Assembly: GCA_040954595.2 (NCBI GenBank)
Contig: CM082584.2
Span: forward strand, 6,882,001-6,946,000
Origin: Balanoglossus misakiensis
Lineage: Eukaryota; Hemichordata
Length of the DNA stretch: 64,000 bases
Direction of reading: 5' to 3'
The notes beneath the pieces are model-generated. The model was not told the DNA's origin. It saw only the letters and a program-made list of their open reading frames with translations, and ran no database searches. Shown here one piece after another: positions 1 through 11,500 of this stretch. The translations under genes were made by a program, and so were the position numbers. Within the stretch, counting starts at the first letter, position 1; each line of letters opens with the position of its first letter.

Positions 1-173
1 GAAATTCGCCAGCATATTAGTGTGAATATGGCGATAAAATCAAAGGAATTCAATGTTCATGGACAATAAACATTATTAACTTAAACGTAGCAAATGTGAT
101 TCATGAACAAGTCAAAATAGCATCCCCATTGAAGATTACAGGTCGCGCGTTCTGAAAGCGGACAAAAATCAAA

Positions 174-1052
174 ATGGCTGATGTCAGTGATGAAATTGAG
201 AACGAAGGCGAAGAGCTGGAATTTCATGTAACATTTCCACCTGCGCTCTCTCCAGAAGATGGCGGTGAAGAGGGCAACGACAACGGTGTGGACCTTCAAG
301 AGAAGGCGGCTGAACCGGTGGTAATACTTCTCGGATGGGCAGGCTGCCTGGACAAGCACCTCGTCAAATACAGCGCGATCTACCAGCAACAGCGACTTAC
401 AACTATCCGATACAGTTTGCCCATGGAGGACACTTTCTTCAGGCCGGGAAAACCAAAGGAGATGGCGCGCAAAATCGTCGAGCTGATCTTTGATCTTGGA
501 CTGGAGGATAGCCTTATAATCTTTCACGTGTTCAGCAACGCCGGCGGGTTCCTCTATCGCAGTATCACTGAAATCGTCCATGGCCCGAAGGAGAGCGAGC
601 TGTCAACTATCAAAATAGGAGGGGTCATATTTGACAGTTCCCCGGCCCACACCACCCTCACCAACGCGTTCAGAGCCGTGGTGAACGGCATGCAAGCAAA
701 CTTTTTCATCAGGTACGCATTCGCCATGTTCTTCGTGCTAACCCAGTGGTTTGCAGGGATAGTCGGGCTGTTGATTCCACCGCTGCGCCTGTGGGGATCC
801 GGATTCCAAGGCTATATGGGCGACCTGGAAAACGACGAGGGGCGGTACCCCCAACTGTTTCTCTACACCAAGGCAGACGCCGTCGTGCCGTTCAACGACA
901 TTGAGACTTTCGCCGAGCACCGTCGGAAATTGGGCGTGCCTGTCCGCCAGGTGTTTTGGGAGGATTCCGCCCACTGCAGTCTTCTCGTGAATCACCGAGA
1001 GGAATACATCAACCAGTGCGTTCAGTTTATCAATGACTGCTTGAAAACATAA
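174..1052 (+). CDS. TMEM53: TMEM53-like protein, alpha/beta-hydrolase fold (DUF829), single exon
   Basis: An intact single-exon frame encodes 292 residues, close to the roughly 277 of vertebrate TMEM53. After an acidic N-terminal stretch comes the family signature VVILLGWAGCLDKHL (about residues 49-63), then KYSAIY. HVFSNAGG (about 118-125) is the position of the hydrolase nucleophile elbow; KADAVVPF and SAHCSLL supply the expected acid and histidine regions. A hydrophobic segment (about 176-205, FFIRYAFAMFFVLTQWFAG) is the likely membrane anchor. Vertebrate TMEM53 (NET4) is a nuclear-envelope/ER membrane protein reported to restrain BMP-SMAD signalling; a hydrolase reaction has not been firmly assigned to it. 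The start is chosen at the first ATG of the frame, in context AAAATGG. A polyadenylation signal lies at 1127-1132. The gene converges on the SLC38A7-like gene. Confidence 0.9.
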   Translation: MADVSDEIENEGEELEFHVTFPPALSPEDGGEEGNDNGVDLQEKAAEPVVILLGWAGCLDKHLVKYSAIYQQQRLTTIRYSLPMEDTFFRPGKPKEMARKIVELIFDLGLEDSLIIFHVFSNAGGFLYRSITEIVHGPKESELSTIKIGGVIFDSSPAHTTLTNAFRAVVNGMQANFFIRYAFAMFFVLTQWFAGIVGLLIPPLRLWGSGFQGYMGDLENDEGRYPQLFLYTKADAVVPFNDIETFAEHRRKLGVPVRQVFWEDSAHCSLLVNHREEYINQCVQFINDCLKT

Positions 1053-1126
1053 TTACCAACGAGCAAAAGGAACATCACAAAAAATGGACATTGGAGAAAG
1101 CGATGATGCATCTGAATGATGACTAT

Positions 1127-1132
1127 AATAAA
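1127..1132 (+). other. polyadenylation signal AATAAA of TMEM53
   Basis: A canonical AATAAA hexamer 75 bp after the TMEM53 stop codon is the first such signal downstream. Confidence 0.7.
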
Positions 1133-1139
1133 GTTATCT

Positions 1140-3480
1140 TAAATCTTTTGGTGATAAGAAAAAAAAGGATTCGAATATTATTTGAGTGGTATACGTAACA
1201 TATAATATCTTTTTGGCCAAACAAGCAAGATGGTCACTATCTTGACTAAGATAAGAATTAATATCTTACAATATCTACTGATTCATCTGCGCAGTTGATC
1301 TTGTAAGATGCAACCTTCTTTGTGAAGATAATGGGCATTCTTAATTAAGTTAAAGGATCCAGGTGTGTGTTCAAGTTGTGTGATAAAAATGAGTTTTAAG
1401 GGGCATTGTGAATGAATTTGAAACCTGCACGAGTTGAGTGAACCTTAGGTAAATTGACCGAGCTGCAAATCAGCAATCTAATTGTCTTATAGTAGTTTTC
1501 TAGTCAGATCAGAAGGATCGTTTGTGTTATCTGTTGGGTGTGCATTTTGCATAATAACCCATCCTGATATTTGTTCTGCTACTGATCACACCAACATTAC
1601 ACTTTTGCAGTCCATCATAGAAACTGACACATGCCAAATACTGTTCATTTCAGTGCTGGTACTGCAAAAGAAAATTTCAATATGCAAAGTCAAAATGCCT
1701 CTGCTTCATTTGCTTACTAGTAGTTAGTATGATTGATATTGTCAAGTCCTCGCTGACATTTCTGTCTACCTATAAATCTGTAGCATTTATAAGATTCACT
1801 TGATTTTTATGCACACAAAGTTACTGATGGGTGTCTTGCCCTAAACAAGATTTTTGGTTTTAATAATCTGTTAAATCAGTGCCTACATGACAATCCCTGT
1901 AAACACAGGGCTCACATACGCTCAATTGAAATTGGTAATGTTTTAAAAATTTCAAGGAAAGTTCGAGGGAAAAAATTAGTTTACTCCAACCCATAGATAT
2001 TCAACAATCCGGAAAAAGTCACAGTACATTCAGATTTATTCCATGACAGTTCACATTCACATCCTCCCATACAATGTAAAAATAGCAATTTTGACCTTGG
2101 ATACCCTTTGAAAATGGCCAAAACTCACTGAAAAGTCTTGCAAATTGAAGTAATTTTAATTGTATGGGTTACATCAATAAGCATAACATTCCACACTGCA
2201 TTGCAGGATAAATGCATCAAATTATGTCCATTTCACTTTTGTAATACTAATTTTGGAATTACTTAGATGGGCCATTGCCAAATCTCCAATACTGGAACAT
2301 TCCAAGTTATTGGCCTAGTTTACTTAAGGTTGTGTTATCAAAATCAAGCATTTAAAGTTTTTTAGTCATATAACCCTGGTCCCATAAATTATTTTTAATA
2401 GCTACACATACTTACTAAGGTGCTACATACTGAAGGTCCACTGTACTTTTAAGTTTCCGTCCAATAATGTGCTATTGTGCATCAATACTTGCATTAAAAC
2501 ATTATATTAATCTCTTTACCAAATTTATAATCTTAAATGTCATGAATGTTTATATTGTGTGTACTTATATTCTGTATATGCATGTTATGATGTACTTATT
2601 TCAAGTAGCAAACTTGTTGATTGTTAAAAGCTGTTTTCAAGATTCAGAAGTGTATTTGTGTGGGATTTCGTTATAGAATGTTTGTGAGGCACTGGCTTGG
2701 TTAGATTCTCCCATTGTATCAGTTTCACTTTCGAGTTTATAAATAGAAATTATTTGTGTGGAAGTAAATTGCACTTAACAGCTCAAATCAACTATCACAA
2801 TTTGTGCGACATAATTCTACCTAGATGTTAACCAGGCATAATTTTTTATTACTTTCAAAATCACAGCAATGTTTTAGATTTCAGCATTCCTATGTTAAAG
2901 CGTTCATCATGTCGAGTGTGTTGTGAAAAAAGAGAATTTCTTATTTAAAGAAAGTTGCAATTGCCTCCTTGTGTCTTTATTATCAGTCATTACAGGCCTA
3001 CGGTACTCATGCACTCCTTACCACTGTTTGGTAGCGAAAGGGACCGCAAGGGTTACTTCTTAGCTTGCCTTGATAAATTTACAACCACTTAACTTGATTA
3101 CTGTACTTAAAGAAATAAAAGAACTCTTCCCATTGTTTATTGTCAAAATAGCTACAGTACAAAATTGTTTCACTACCATTTGTTATATCTAACCACTACA
3201 TTTATGAACGAAATTCCCGATAACCACTACATTTGTCACAGTAATCAATATTAAGCTCTTTTACTGTATATGAAAGGAAATACATCATTTATGCTCTAAT
3301 TCCAAATCACCGCTGTTAGACTCTTTGAGCCTGTGAATTTTGTAAATGCTATCATATCAGGACAAAATGTGCGTTTATATTTTCCGGTGGACATCTATAT
3401 TAACCCCACCATCTTCATTGCAATGTGTCAACTTTTTTATGTGGAAAGGCGCCCTCAAAGGACTACAGGCACAAGGAGTG
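1140..3480. other. intergenic region between the convergent TMEM53 and SLC38A7-like genes
   Basis: AT-rich sequence with no convincing exon on either strand. It probably includes the 3' untranslated region of the minus-strand transporter: the first minus-strand AATAAA below its stop is at 3136-3141 (TTTATT on the plus strand). The short open frames around 1482-1727 and 2467-2676 have no recognisable protein features. Confidence 0.6.
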
Positions 3481-3484
3481 TAGC

Positions 3485-4333
3485 TCAGAGGAGACTCTGA
3501 ATTTCTTTGTCGCACGGCGACGAAGCACCGGCTCCCGCGTACGTGCCTTGAATGTCATTCATGATTGCCAAGGTGAAGCTTTCGCCAAAGACAAACGCCC
3601 CAACGACGATGAAAATGAAACCTATGACGAGCAGGAATCTGTTGACGTGGACGCTAGTCGTCGATTTCTGAAGTCCACACTGAAACAAGCATAATCCTGG
3701 AAAATAAAATGATAGAAAAAAGGTATATAATTTTAAGACTGGATGTTTAGTTTCCATGTTCTGATGCTGGCCTGAAAACTCCCTCAGTCCTTTATATTGG
3801 GTGTACTACACAATCTCTGACCACAACCATTGGCACCAGGATAATCTACCGGAGACAGGACATGCAAGGCATTGTAAATATGGGTTTCCCTCATAGTGTA
3901 CAATATAGCGCAATGTATGCCTCACCTGGAAAGAAGAGAATGAACGCGGCCGCAAAGGCTCCGACGACCGAGATGATCATCATGATGTTCGGGATGAACA
4001 GCGCGGCCAGCAGCGTGATGGTGAACCACAGCAACGTGACGGTGACTCGATAATATTTCTCTTTGTACACCACAATGTAGGTCAGCAATCCGCCGCAGTC
4101 CTTCAAAATTCCCTGCAGTGCAGCCCTGAGGCAGAGAAGAAATGCGTTTTAAAATTTCATTTTGTGATATCTGTAAAGATTCAGAGTTCCACAGAAATGA
4201 TATGTCTCATTTGGTCAACAAAGTGCAGAAAATTTAACTAAATCTTTCACATACATAATACATACATACATACATACATACATACATACATACATACATA
4301 CATACATACTAGTACATACATACATACATACAT

Positions 4334-4368
<35 letters not shown>

Positions 4369-6552
4369 TACAAATACATGTACATACATACCTGGCACAG
4401 TAGTGTATGATGGGATAGGTTGCGAGTAATGAAATCACCAACATGATTCGGGCCACAGTGACCTTGATGTCGCCAGTCTCGTACGACAGTAAGATGTCAC
4501 TTTGTACGTTGTTCCCGAAAGTCAGGTAACCGTAGACACCAGTGACTGTGTAAATGGCGAAGATGACAGTGAATCCTAAGACGACCACTTTGGAGTATTC
4601 TCTCAGGCTGCGATTTTTCAAGGTGCAGTAGACAGGAACAGAGCTCATGTGAGTCTGAAAAGAAATTGCGGGGACAGGGTATATAAGAAAACCAACAGAG
4701 TTCAATGGATCTCATATTTTTTACGAGAAACATCAACTGGACCAATTCCAAATGTAGATATTGATTACTAAAGACCATCATAAATGACCTCACCTGGAAG
4801 GCAAAGAAAAACACAGGTAACGCCACAAAAATGTCCCTCCAGGACGAGGGTTTGGTCGTGATGGGACCTCTATTGGAGATATCAGTCACGTAATACTGAA
4901 CTATTATGATTATAGCTACGTAGCTATTGGCCAGGGCACCGAAGAAACTGAAATTGAAACAAATAACTTTACGCTTGTGACAGTCAAATAAAAAAAATTC
5001 AGGTACGTACCATAAATTATGAAATAAAAGTATTTGTATGCAAATGTGGTGCATGTACTTCCTTTTGGTAAACATACACATTCAGGTTGAACTCAGTGTG
5101 TGGACAGGAAATAGCAAGATTCCTTATAAAACGAGTACCTGGTAAAAACCTTGGGTATTTTTCCTGATGAAAGTTTTAAGGTTGATATACAAATTTCTCA
5201 CCTGGAATATTTTAATACTTCAATTTTTGCCGGGAAACACAGTGGCAAGATAAACAGAATTGACGAAACTGCAACAGTGAACTTCCGTTGTAAGAACCAG
5301 TGTTCGCAGTAGTAATGTGTTGTGAAGATCAACTCCATCACTGAAATCAAATTATGCAAAACAGTCATGCAAATTACAATCTACCATTCAGGCCTAAACC
5401 ATGATATATGGAGGAATTTTGATAACTTCAAAGGTACATGAGATAGGTGGCATATTCTAGTCAGTCCAACCTAGGCTACCTGTGGAAATACACAAGTGAA
5501 GATAAGATGGGGTACTAAACCATTTTGACAAACATGACATTTATATACACTTTCCAGGGGTAACCATGACATCATTTTTACACAAGTAAGTGAGGTGGTG
5601 TAAATGAGAAAAATGAGCTCACCTTTATCAAACTGGTCTCCCAGGACAACAAGATACGTTATGCAGCTTCCAAGACCATAACCCAAAATCACCACCAGAC
5701 ATGCCAATTTGACCCGGTTGCCACACACAGATGCCACAGCCGTCTCAAACGTAATAGTTTGGTGTATATCGGAGCAATATGCCAGAACCAGGAGACTTAT
5801 TCCAGCACAGATAACGATGATCTGAATACAATGAACATATTTAAATTTAAAATGGGGAAAATATCAAATTTACAGTATTTCTGAGAATTGAAAAAAATGG
5901 CATTTATTTGATTCTGATTGATTACTGAGTGAAGTTTACTGGTCCAGAGATGACATATTGGCACAATTTTAGTGGTGATATTTTGAAATGTACTATGCCC
6001 GATTTAAAAAGTTTAGTTATTTTTTGTACTAATGAGACTTCATTTCCACCATGGTTCAGCCCAAACCTACTAGTATTGTTTTCTATGGTAAAGTTAGACC
6101 TCTATGGAGGGCTCTGGGGGTGAAAAGATTAATGGAGAGAGGATGACCTCTCACTGAATGAATCATTTCCTTGAAACCATGGTCATGGTCATCTTCATAC
6201 CACCATCTCCCTTGCACTCCACGCCGGCACTTACCACTTGTAACGTGATGCAGACAACAATTCCGCCGGCAGCTCCATAAATAGCCGGAAATGCGAGCAT
6301 CCCCGCCCCGATGCACGCCTTGATCATGATGAGCGCCGCCCCAAACACGGAGTTCTTTCCAGTGCGGTAGGACTCCTCGTAGGAGCTCGACGAGATCAAC
6401 CTCGGCGTGACGGGCGACGGCCCGGTGGACCCGCTGCTGAGCAGTAAATTGTTGTCATGGTAAACTGTATCTTTGAGAAGAGGCGACGCTTCGCTGGGCT
6501 CGCCGAACACATGCGCCACGGGATCTCCGAGAGTGGCTTGCTGGACAGACAT
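3485..6552 (-). CDS. SLC38A7: SLC38A7-like sodium-coupled neutral amino acid transporter, 7 coding exons
   Basis: Coding exons in transcript order: 6552-6235, 5821-5623, 5340-5202, 4947-4794, 4654-4392, 4125-3926, 3696-3485. All junctions are GT-AG and in phase, giving 494 residues. A soluble N-terminus (about 1-65) is followed by a run of hydrophobic segments typical of the 11-helix AAAP/SLC38 fold. The first helix carries IMIKACIGAGMLAFPA, matching the family's unwound TM1 motif. Later conserved pieces are LGDQFDKG, SSWRDIFVALPVFFFAFQTH, VTGVYGYLTFG, DILLSYETGD and ALFIPNIMMIISVVGA. SLC38A7 (SNAT7) exports glutamine and asparagine from lysosomes; SLC38A8 is the close alternative. I favour A7 from the LLSYxxxD-VARI stretch and the GDQxDK motif, but orthology needs a tree. 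The protein is a little longer than the human one (462), mainly at the N-terminus. The intron between exons 5 and 6 contains a CATA microsatellite. Confidence 0.88.
4253..4393. repeat. (CATA)n microsatellite with a short (CA)n stretch
   Basis: About 140 bp of almost uninterrupted ACAT/CATA units with a CACACA run near 4350. It lies directly against the donor site of the SLC38A7-like exon ending at 4392, so the splice donor sits inside the repeat edge. Confidence 0.95.
6030..6130 (+). repeat. dispersed foldback repeat, copy 1 of 3
   Basis: The core CCATGGTTCAGCCCAAACC, a middle GTTTTCTATGGTAAAG, then AGACCTCTATGGAGGG and GGGGGTGAAAAG. Related copies are at 18370-18470 (same strand) and 38505-38600 (opposite strand). 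The ends, CTTTCACC-like and GGGTGAAAGG-like, are imperfect inverted repeats. It lies in intron 1 of the SLC38A7-like gene. Confidence 0.7.
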
Positions 6553-6763
6553 TGTCCTGAGCGATAACTACATGTATGGTGACCTTAAATGACCTCGAAG
6601 GAAACTCGGGGATTGTTTTTCTCCGCCGGCCGCGGCACCGTATCCTTCCGGTATCGCAATAGATGACAATTTTAGTAGTACAATGAATTATTACGCCATG
6701 GTCACACAAGCTAGATTGGAACCCACGCAAAATTGAGTGAAAGTTCTACAAGTACACGAGTTC

Positions 6764-6968
6764 GGATCTGGTTCTCTTAGTGGACACGACTATACTCCAC
6801 GGGCGATAATATGTTTTTTTAGGGTTAGGGTTAGGAGGGTTAGGGTTAGGGTTAAATTCACCCTCACATTGCCACCCCTAACCCTCCTAACCCTAACCCT
6901 AACTCACCCTCATTGCCATGGTATCGTTGCCATGGGGTATAGTCGTGTCCACTAAGAGAACCAGATCC
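6764..6968. mobile_element. 205-bp non-autonomous terminal-inverted-repeat element with internal telomere-like repeats
   Basis: The ends are inverted copies of about 36 bp (6764-6799 and 6933-6968, one mismatch near the inner end), beginning GGATCTGGTTCTCTTAGTGG. They are flanked by a 9-bp direct repeat CACGAGTTC at 6755-6763 and 6969-6977, a target-site duplication. Inside, TTAGGG units (about 6817-6855) are followed by CCCTAA units (about 6875-6903), so the element can fold into a nested hairpin. It carries no coding capacity. A 9-bp duplication with GG termini would fit Merlin- or Mutator-type transposition; the superfamily is an inference. Confidence 0.85.
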
Positions 6969-7264
6969 CACGAGTTCTACAAGTACACGTTACTCACACG
7001 AGTGTGAGTAGCGCGCGATAGCGTAGCTTACACTGAAGTTCCCAGGTCACGAATACCGTGGCCGTTAAATTTTCTATAGGAATATCTATAGAGATGTCAG
7101 TAGCTTACAATTTCGAAGAGTCATGGTCCAACAGCAGTCGCATAACTACACACACACGTCCTGCGACTCCAAGGCTAGGCGTCGTCCAAAAGTAAAGCGA
7201 AACTTCAAGTCAGGTGACTTTGTCATGTGACGCAGTGTTCTTTTTGTGACGCTTGGTGGCGCTT

Positions 7265-7442
7265 TGTTAAAGGTATACGGTCACCTATGGAAATCTAGCT
7301 ACAGTTACCATGGTAAACTTGAGATCTATCCAATCACAGATTTTCAGTGGGTGGCTCACGCGAAAAAAGAGCGCCACCATATGTTCTTTAGAACCCTCAA
7401 ATACACCATTTCAGCCATACATGGGCGTGACGGTATATTGCT
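7265..7442. repeat. palindromic repeat with GGTATAC-GTCAC ends, copy 1
   Basis: The left end AAAGGTATACGGTCACC and the right end GTGACGGTATA are inverted relative to each other. The internal stretch CTCAAATACACCATTTCAGC followed by CATACATGGG recurs at 18267-18303 with few changes. It is a probable small foldback element in the gap between the SLC38A7-like gene and WLS. Confidence 0.55.
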
Positions 7443-8577
7443 CATCTCACTCTCGAGCTCTCATCCCCGGCTCTCTCCCTCATGATCCTATCATGTGTCG
7501 GGCATTTGCGTGATTTCTGGTGTTTTAGAGGGGCAGTGCAGTGTGAACGACACGAATTCGTCTGTTCTGTAAAAGGGCGCAAACTTGAAAACGTGTCATA
7601 CCGTTGTCATCCCGTGTGGTCATGCCTTTCATCTGAATATGGGAAGGAAAACGATTTTATTGCTTTAGTCCCCCGCCCCTATGCTATCATGTGCGCGCTT
7701 GGTTTATCCACAGTGTGTGGTTTATCTTCGGTAATTGACACAGTGAATTTTGCAGCTAGCTTACACAGCCCTACCAATTGGTATATTGGCACTTTCTGGT
7801 GATCTTGTGTCAGTGGCTGATTTTATTAGTGACTTTGTTCAGAATTTCAAAGCTTACACTAAAGAAACGTGTAAAAAATCAACTTTTTCGACAAAAGTCC
7901 ACTGGAAAATAGGAATTTTGAGGGAGTAAACTTGTCGTTTACAATAAACATCTCGTCCTTCATGAATTCCACGACAATACTAGTCACTGAACTCCGAGCG
8001 AAGCGATCAGTCTATAAACTGTAGACTCGCGACACAATCCCATGCGACTGTGACTCGCGAAGCGAAGACGATTGATGTATAAAGCGTTGACTGCAGCGGA
8101 TATTCCTTGACCCCAGTCAACTTTACATCTGCAAATTAAACTTCGCCGCGTCTGATTCATCGGTGATAAAACATGTTTGTTGTGAGCATTTATTGCCTGG
8201 ATACGAGTCACCGCATGTAATTTTGCCGAGAAAATTGTCTGCGCACGTTAGTGTCAGGGATGGATCACTTCGTACTGGGAGTATGGAAAATTGGGGACGG
8301 TTCGAGATGCGAATACCTTGTAATCATGATGTATGGGACCATCGTCATTGCAGAAGACGACTTTCAGCTACGAACATCTGAATGCGTAAAGAAACTCAAC
8401 CCAAAGCCCCCCGCATACAAAATTGTCCATCCCTTATCATTCTAACACAGATGCAAATAAATTCACAGAACGCATGCTCAGTGAGAAGACTATAAGGAGC
8501 TGAACTTCGGATTGTGGGGTCGTAGTTTGGCTCGCGAAGGCTCTCCGGCGGTACGGTATACCTCGAAATCGCCTACA
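7443..8577. other. upstream region of WLS
   Basis: It contains no convincing coding exon. Base composition becomes more GC-rich just before the WLS start (8470-8577), as expected for the 5' untranslated region and promoter. I cannot place a transcription start site. Confidence 0.45.
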
Positions 8578-11500
8578 ATGGCAGGTGCAGTTCTTGAAAA
8601 TCTGAGCAATCGGAAACTCCTTGCTCTGTGTGTGACTTTACTTCTCATGCAGGTTGCTTTCTTCGTGCTCGGCGGCGTCATCGGTAAGTGTACAAGGACG
8701 CCAAAGTTTAGCAGACTTGACGTTCTCTCGTGTCAACTTTACATTGAACGCTGTGTGTTGTGTCTATTTCAGTGATGCATGATCGTCAGCCATATAGTGT
8801 GTGTTGAATATTTTTTGCACTACCACGTTTGTGTGGTCGTAATTTTGGTACTAGCATGTATCTAGACCACCACCATCGTATCCGATCGTCGCGGGAATCG
8901 CTTGATCGCACGGCGTATGTAGGGGAACCCGATCAGCTCGTATAATTCGATCATGGAGTATGGCACTGGAAAGATGATTATACTCTGAAGGAGACTTGCA
9001 CATCGGTGTACTGGCGGGCTGCATTCTAATTTTCTTCGCCAATCGAAGCATGAAACTGTCGGGACAACTAATGAAACTGGTCTCGTAAACGCGTTTTACG
9101 GCAGTAGCGGCAGCAGAACCGAGCAATTCGTCTGGGAATTAGCACAGCAGACTTCATCGTGTGAGGCGTAGTGTCAGGTCTGACAGTATCAATAGCCTCA
9201 AAAGATCCCGTCAATTGTCTTTTCATTCACATACTACGGTCCCATTCACAACGGGACAATGGTAACCCCCGGTGCGAAATTCCCCGGCTATGCCCCCGTG
9301 TTTTGAAAACCCATTTGTTCGAAAATTAACTCAAGCCATTGATATGATCAGTTTTCACACACTTGTGATATCATCCGGCCTACAAAGGAACTGAAAAGAG
9401 AATGAGTCGAAATACATGAAATAGGGGGGAAATGCTTGAAATTCCTGCATTTTGTCACTTTGGATCGAATCAGTCTGGCTAGGCTGAGCCATTTCCAGCT
9501 CTTTCCACGGCCACTCAAACTATTCTGTACAGAAGAAAAGCTAAAACTGCCCCAAGGGTCTTTCTCTTTTTAAACCACAGTCAGTTGTGGGGAGACCGTG
9601 TTTTAACCATAGGGAAAAGCTTTGAAAATTGCACAAATGGCCTCAGTTAGTCTTTAATGCAAGGTCACTGAACATGTGGAATGGTTAATGGTTAAGTTTT
9701 GGGTAAAGGTCTACCCAGTGGATACATAAACAACCCTAACTGTCAAAATGCATGCTCATCTAACTGGGAAAAAGAAACTTGAAGTCATACATTTTACAGT
9801 GGATTTTCATATGTCGATAAAAAAGTATTTTTTTGTAATTCAACAAAGACCTGTCCTGTATCATATAAGACATGTGAACTTTCCCCCGAAACAAATACAA
9901 GGAGTTGAGTCAACAGGTAATACTGGGTTTGTGTTGTTGCGCCCTGTTTGGTAAACGTGACAGAGGAATTTTTCACAGGAGTAAAGTTACATCATCAGAG
10001 ACCATAGAGAGAAGTTGAAGTAAGCTTCAATGGATTATCCCATTTCCTCCTGTCTGATTTCCTAAATGTGTGCTGACTGGTCACATGGATTGTACAGCCT
10101 GCAGGCAGTTCGCGATTGACAGTTCAGGATTCTTTTCTCACCAAGCAAACGGCAGATCCCAGGCTAGAAAGACAAAGACGTAGTTTTGTGGCTAAGGTTG
10201 GGGAAAATTGAATGATTTAGCAAAGTTCTAATAATATATTTCCACTAAGTCACTAGTACCAGACGTGAACTCTGTTTCAAACATTTCTACTACCTGAACG
10301 CATTGCCAGGTAGTTTTCTGCAAGTGCTCAGGGTTCAGCTTGTCGGAAGCGATGGTAAAATTTTATTGCAAATGCGTCATAAGAAAGAAGTACCCAAGAA
10401 CAACTCAATTACGAGGAGTAATGAGTTTTGAATCACAGTACCGTATGCTGTAGTTTCCGGCACTGAAGTTATACGGTGCCCTTTCCCAGTGGTGAACAAT
10501 ATCATGGAAATCCATTTCCTGTGTCAAACTGCTCATAACTTTTGTTCACAGGGATTTTGTCAGAAACATAAATATTTTTGTTTCTTCTTGTTATAACATG
10601 GACGTTTGCCTTCAGGTGTTGTCATTCATAATATTCACAACCTCACTTTCCAATTTTTCTTGGAAATAATGTCTTTGTCCTTGTTACTTTTGAAAATAAC
10701 CTTGATTCAGTATAAAATTCAGACTGAGTTCTTGGGTGCTGCTTTTAAAGACAAATTTTTTACCGAGGTTATGGCTTCATCTTGCATTGGACTTTTAATG
10801 ACCCAGTGGATGTTTGCTTGAAATTGATGACAATTTTCAGCGAGGCTGACTTTTTTTGCCAGGGAGGAAATGGCTTGGGATTGTCCTGGCCTTGTAAAAC
10901 ATTTTATGAGCCTTCAATTCCCATGTAATGATGAGAAGGAGGCGTACGCTTTTCGTAGATGTTGTCAACCATTTTTAGCAATCTTTTACTTTCAAATCTG
11001 GCAACGTTTATTGAGATTCCATCATATACCAGGAAGAAACATTCCCTTTGAAATAAAGAATTGTCAGTGATATATTGAGCGCAGAGCACTCACATTTAAT
11101 AAGTATTGATGGAGATTCTGAATGTTGGGAAATTCAGAAATTCACAAAATGAATCTTGTGTCATGTGACCGGATATTCAGAAACCTTAGCAAAAAATCAA
11201 TTTTTCGAAATCGCTGAAAGAAAATGCTACAGCGCTTTCTGTTGATTTTTGCACTTCAAATAACAAACACCCTTCTCCAAAAACATGTGTCTGATATTTT
11301 TCAATGTTTGAGTCATCACCTTGCGAAGGTTTGTGACTAAGATTGTATTTCCTCACAAATAGATTTTGCACCATGCAAAAAATGAACAAAGGCCTCCAGA
11401 CAAAATCTGAAATTTTCAGTTACGATGTCACTGATAGTGATATCAACATTTTTTGTAATGTACAAGAATGTATTCTTATGATTTGTCAAAAATATTATCC

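Noticed and set aside
6817-6903. A true telomere or chromosome end
   Set aside because: Only a few TTAGGG units in each orientation, enclosed by inverted repeats and a target-site duplication; unique genes lie on both sides.
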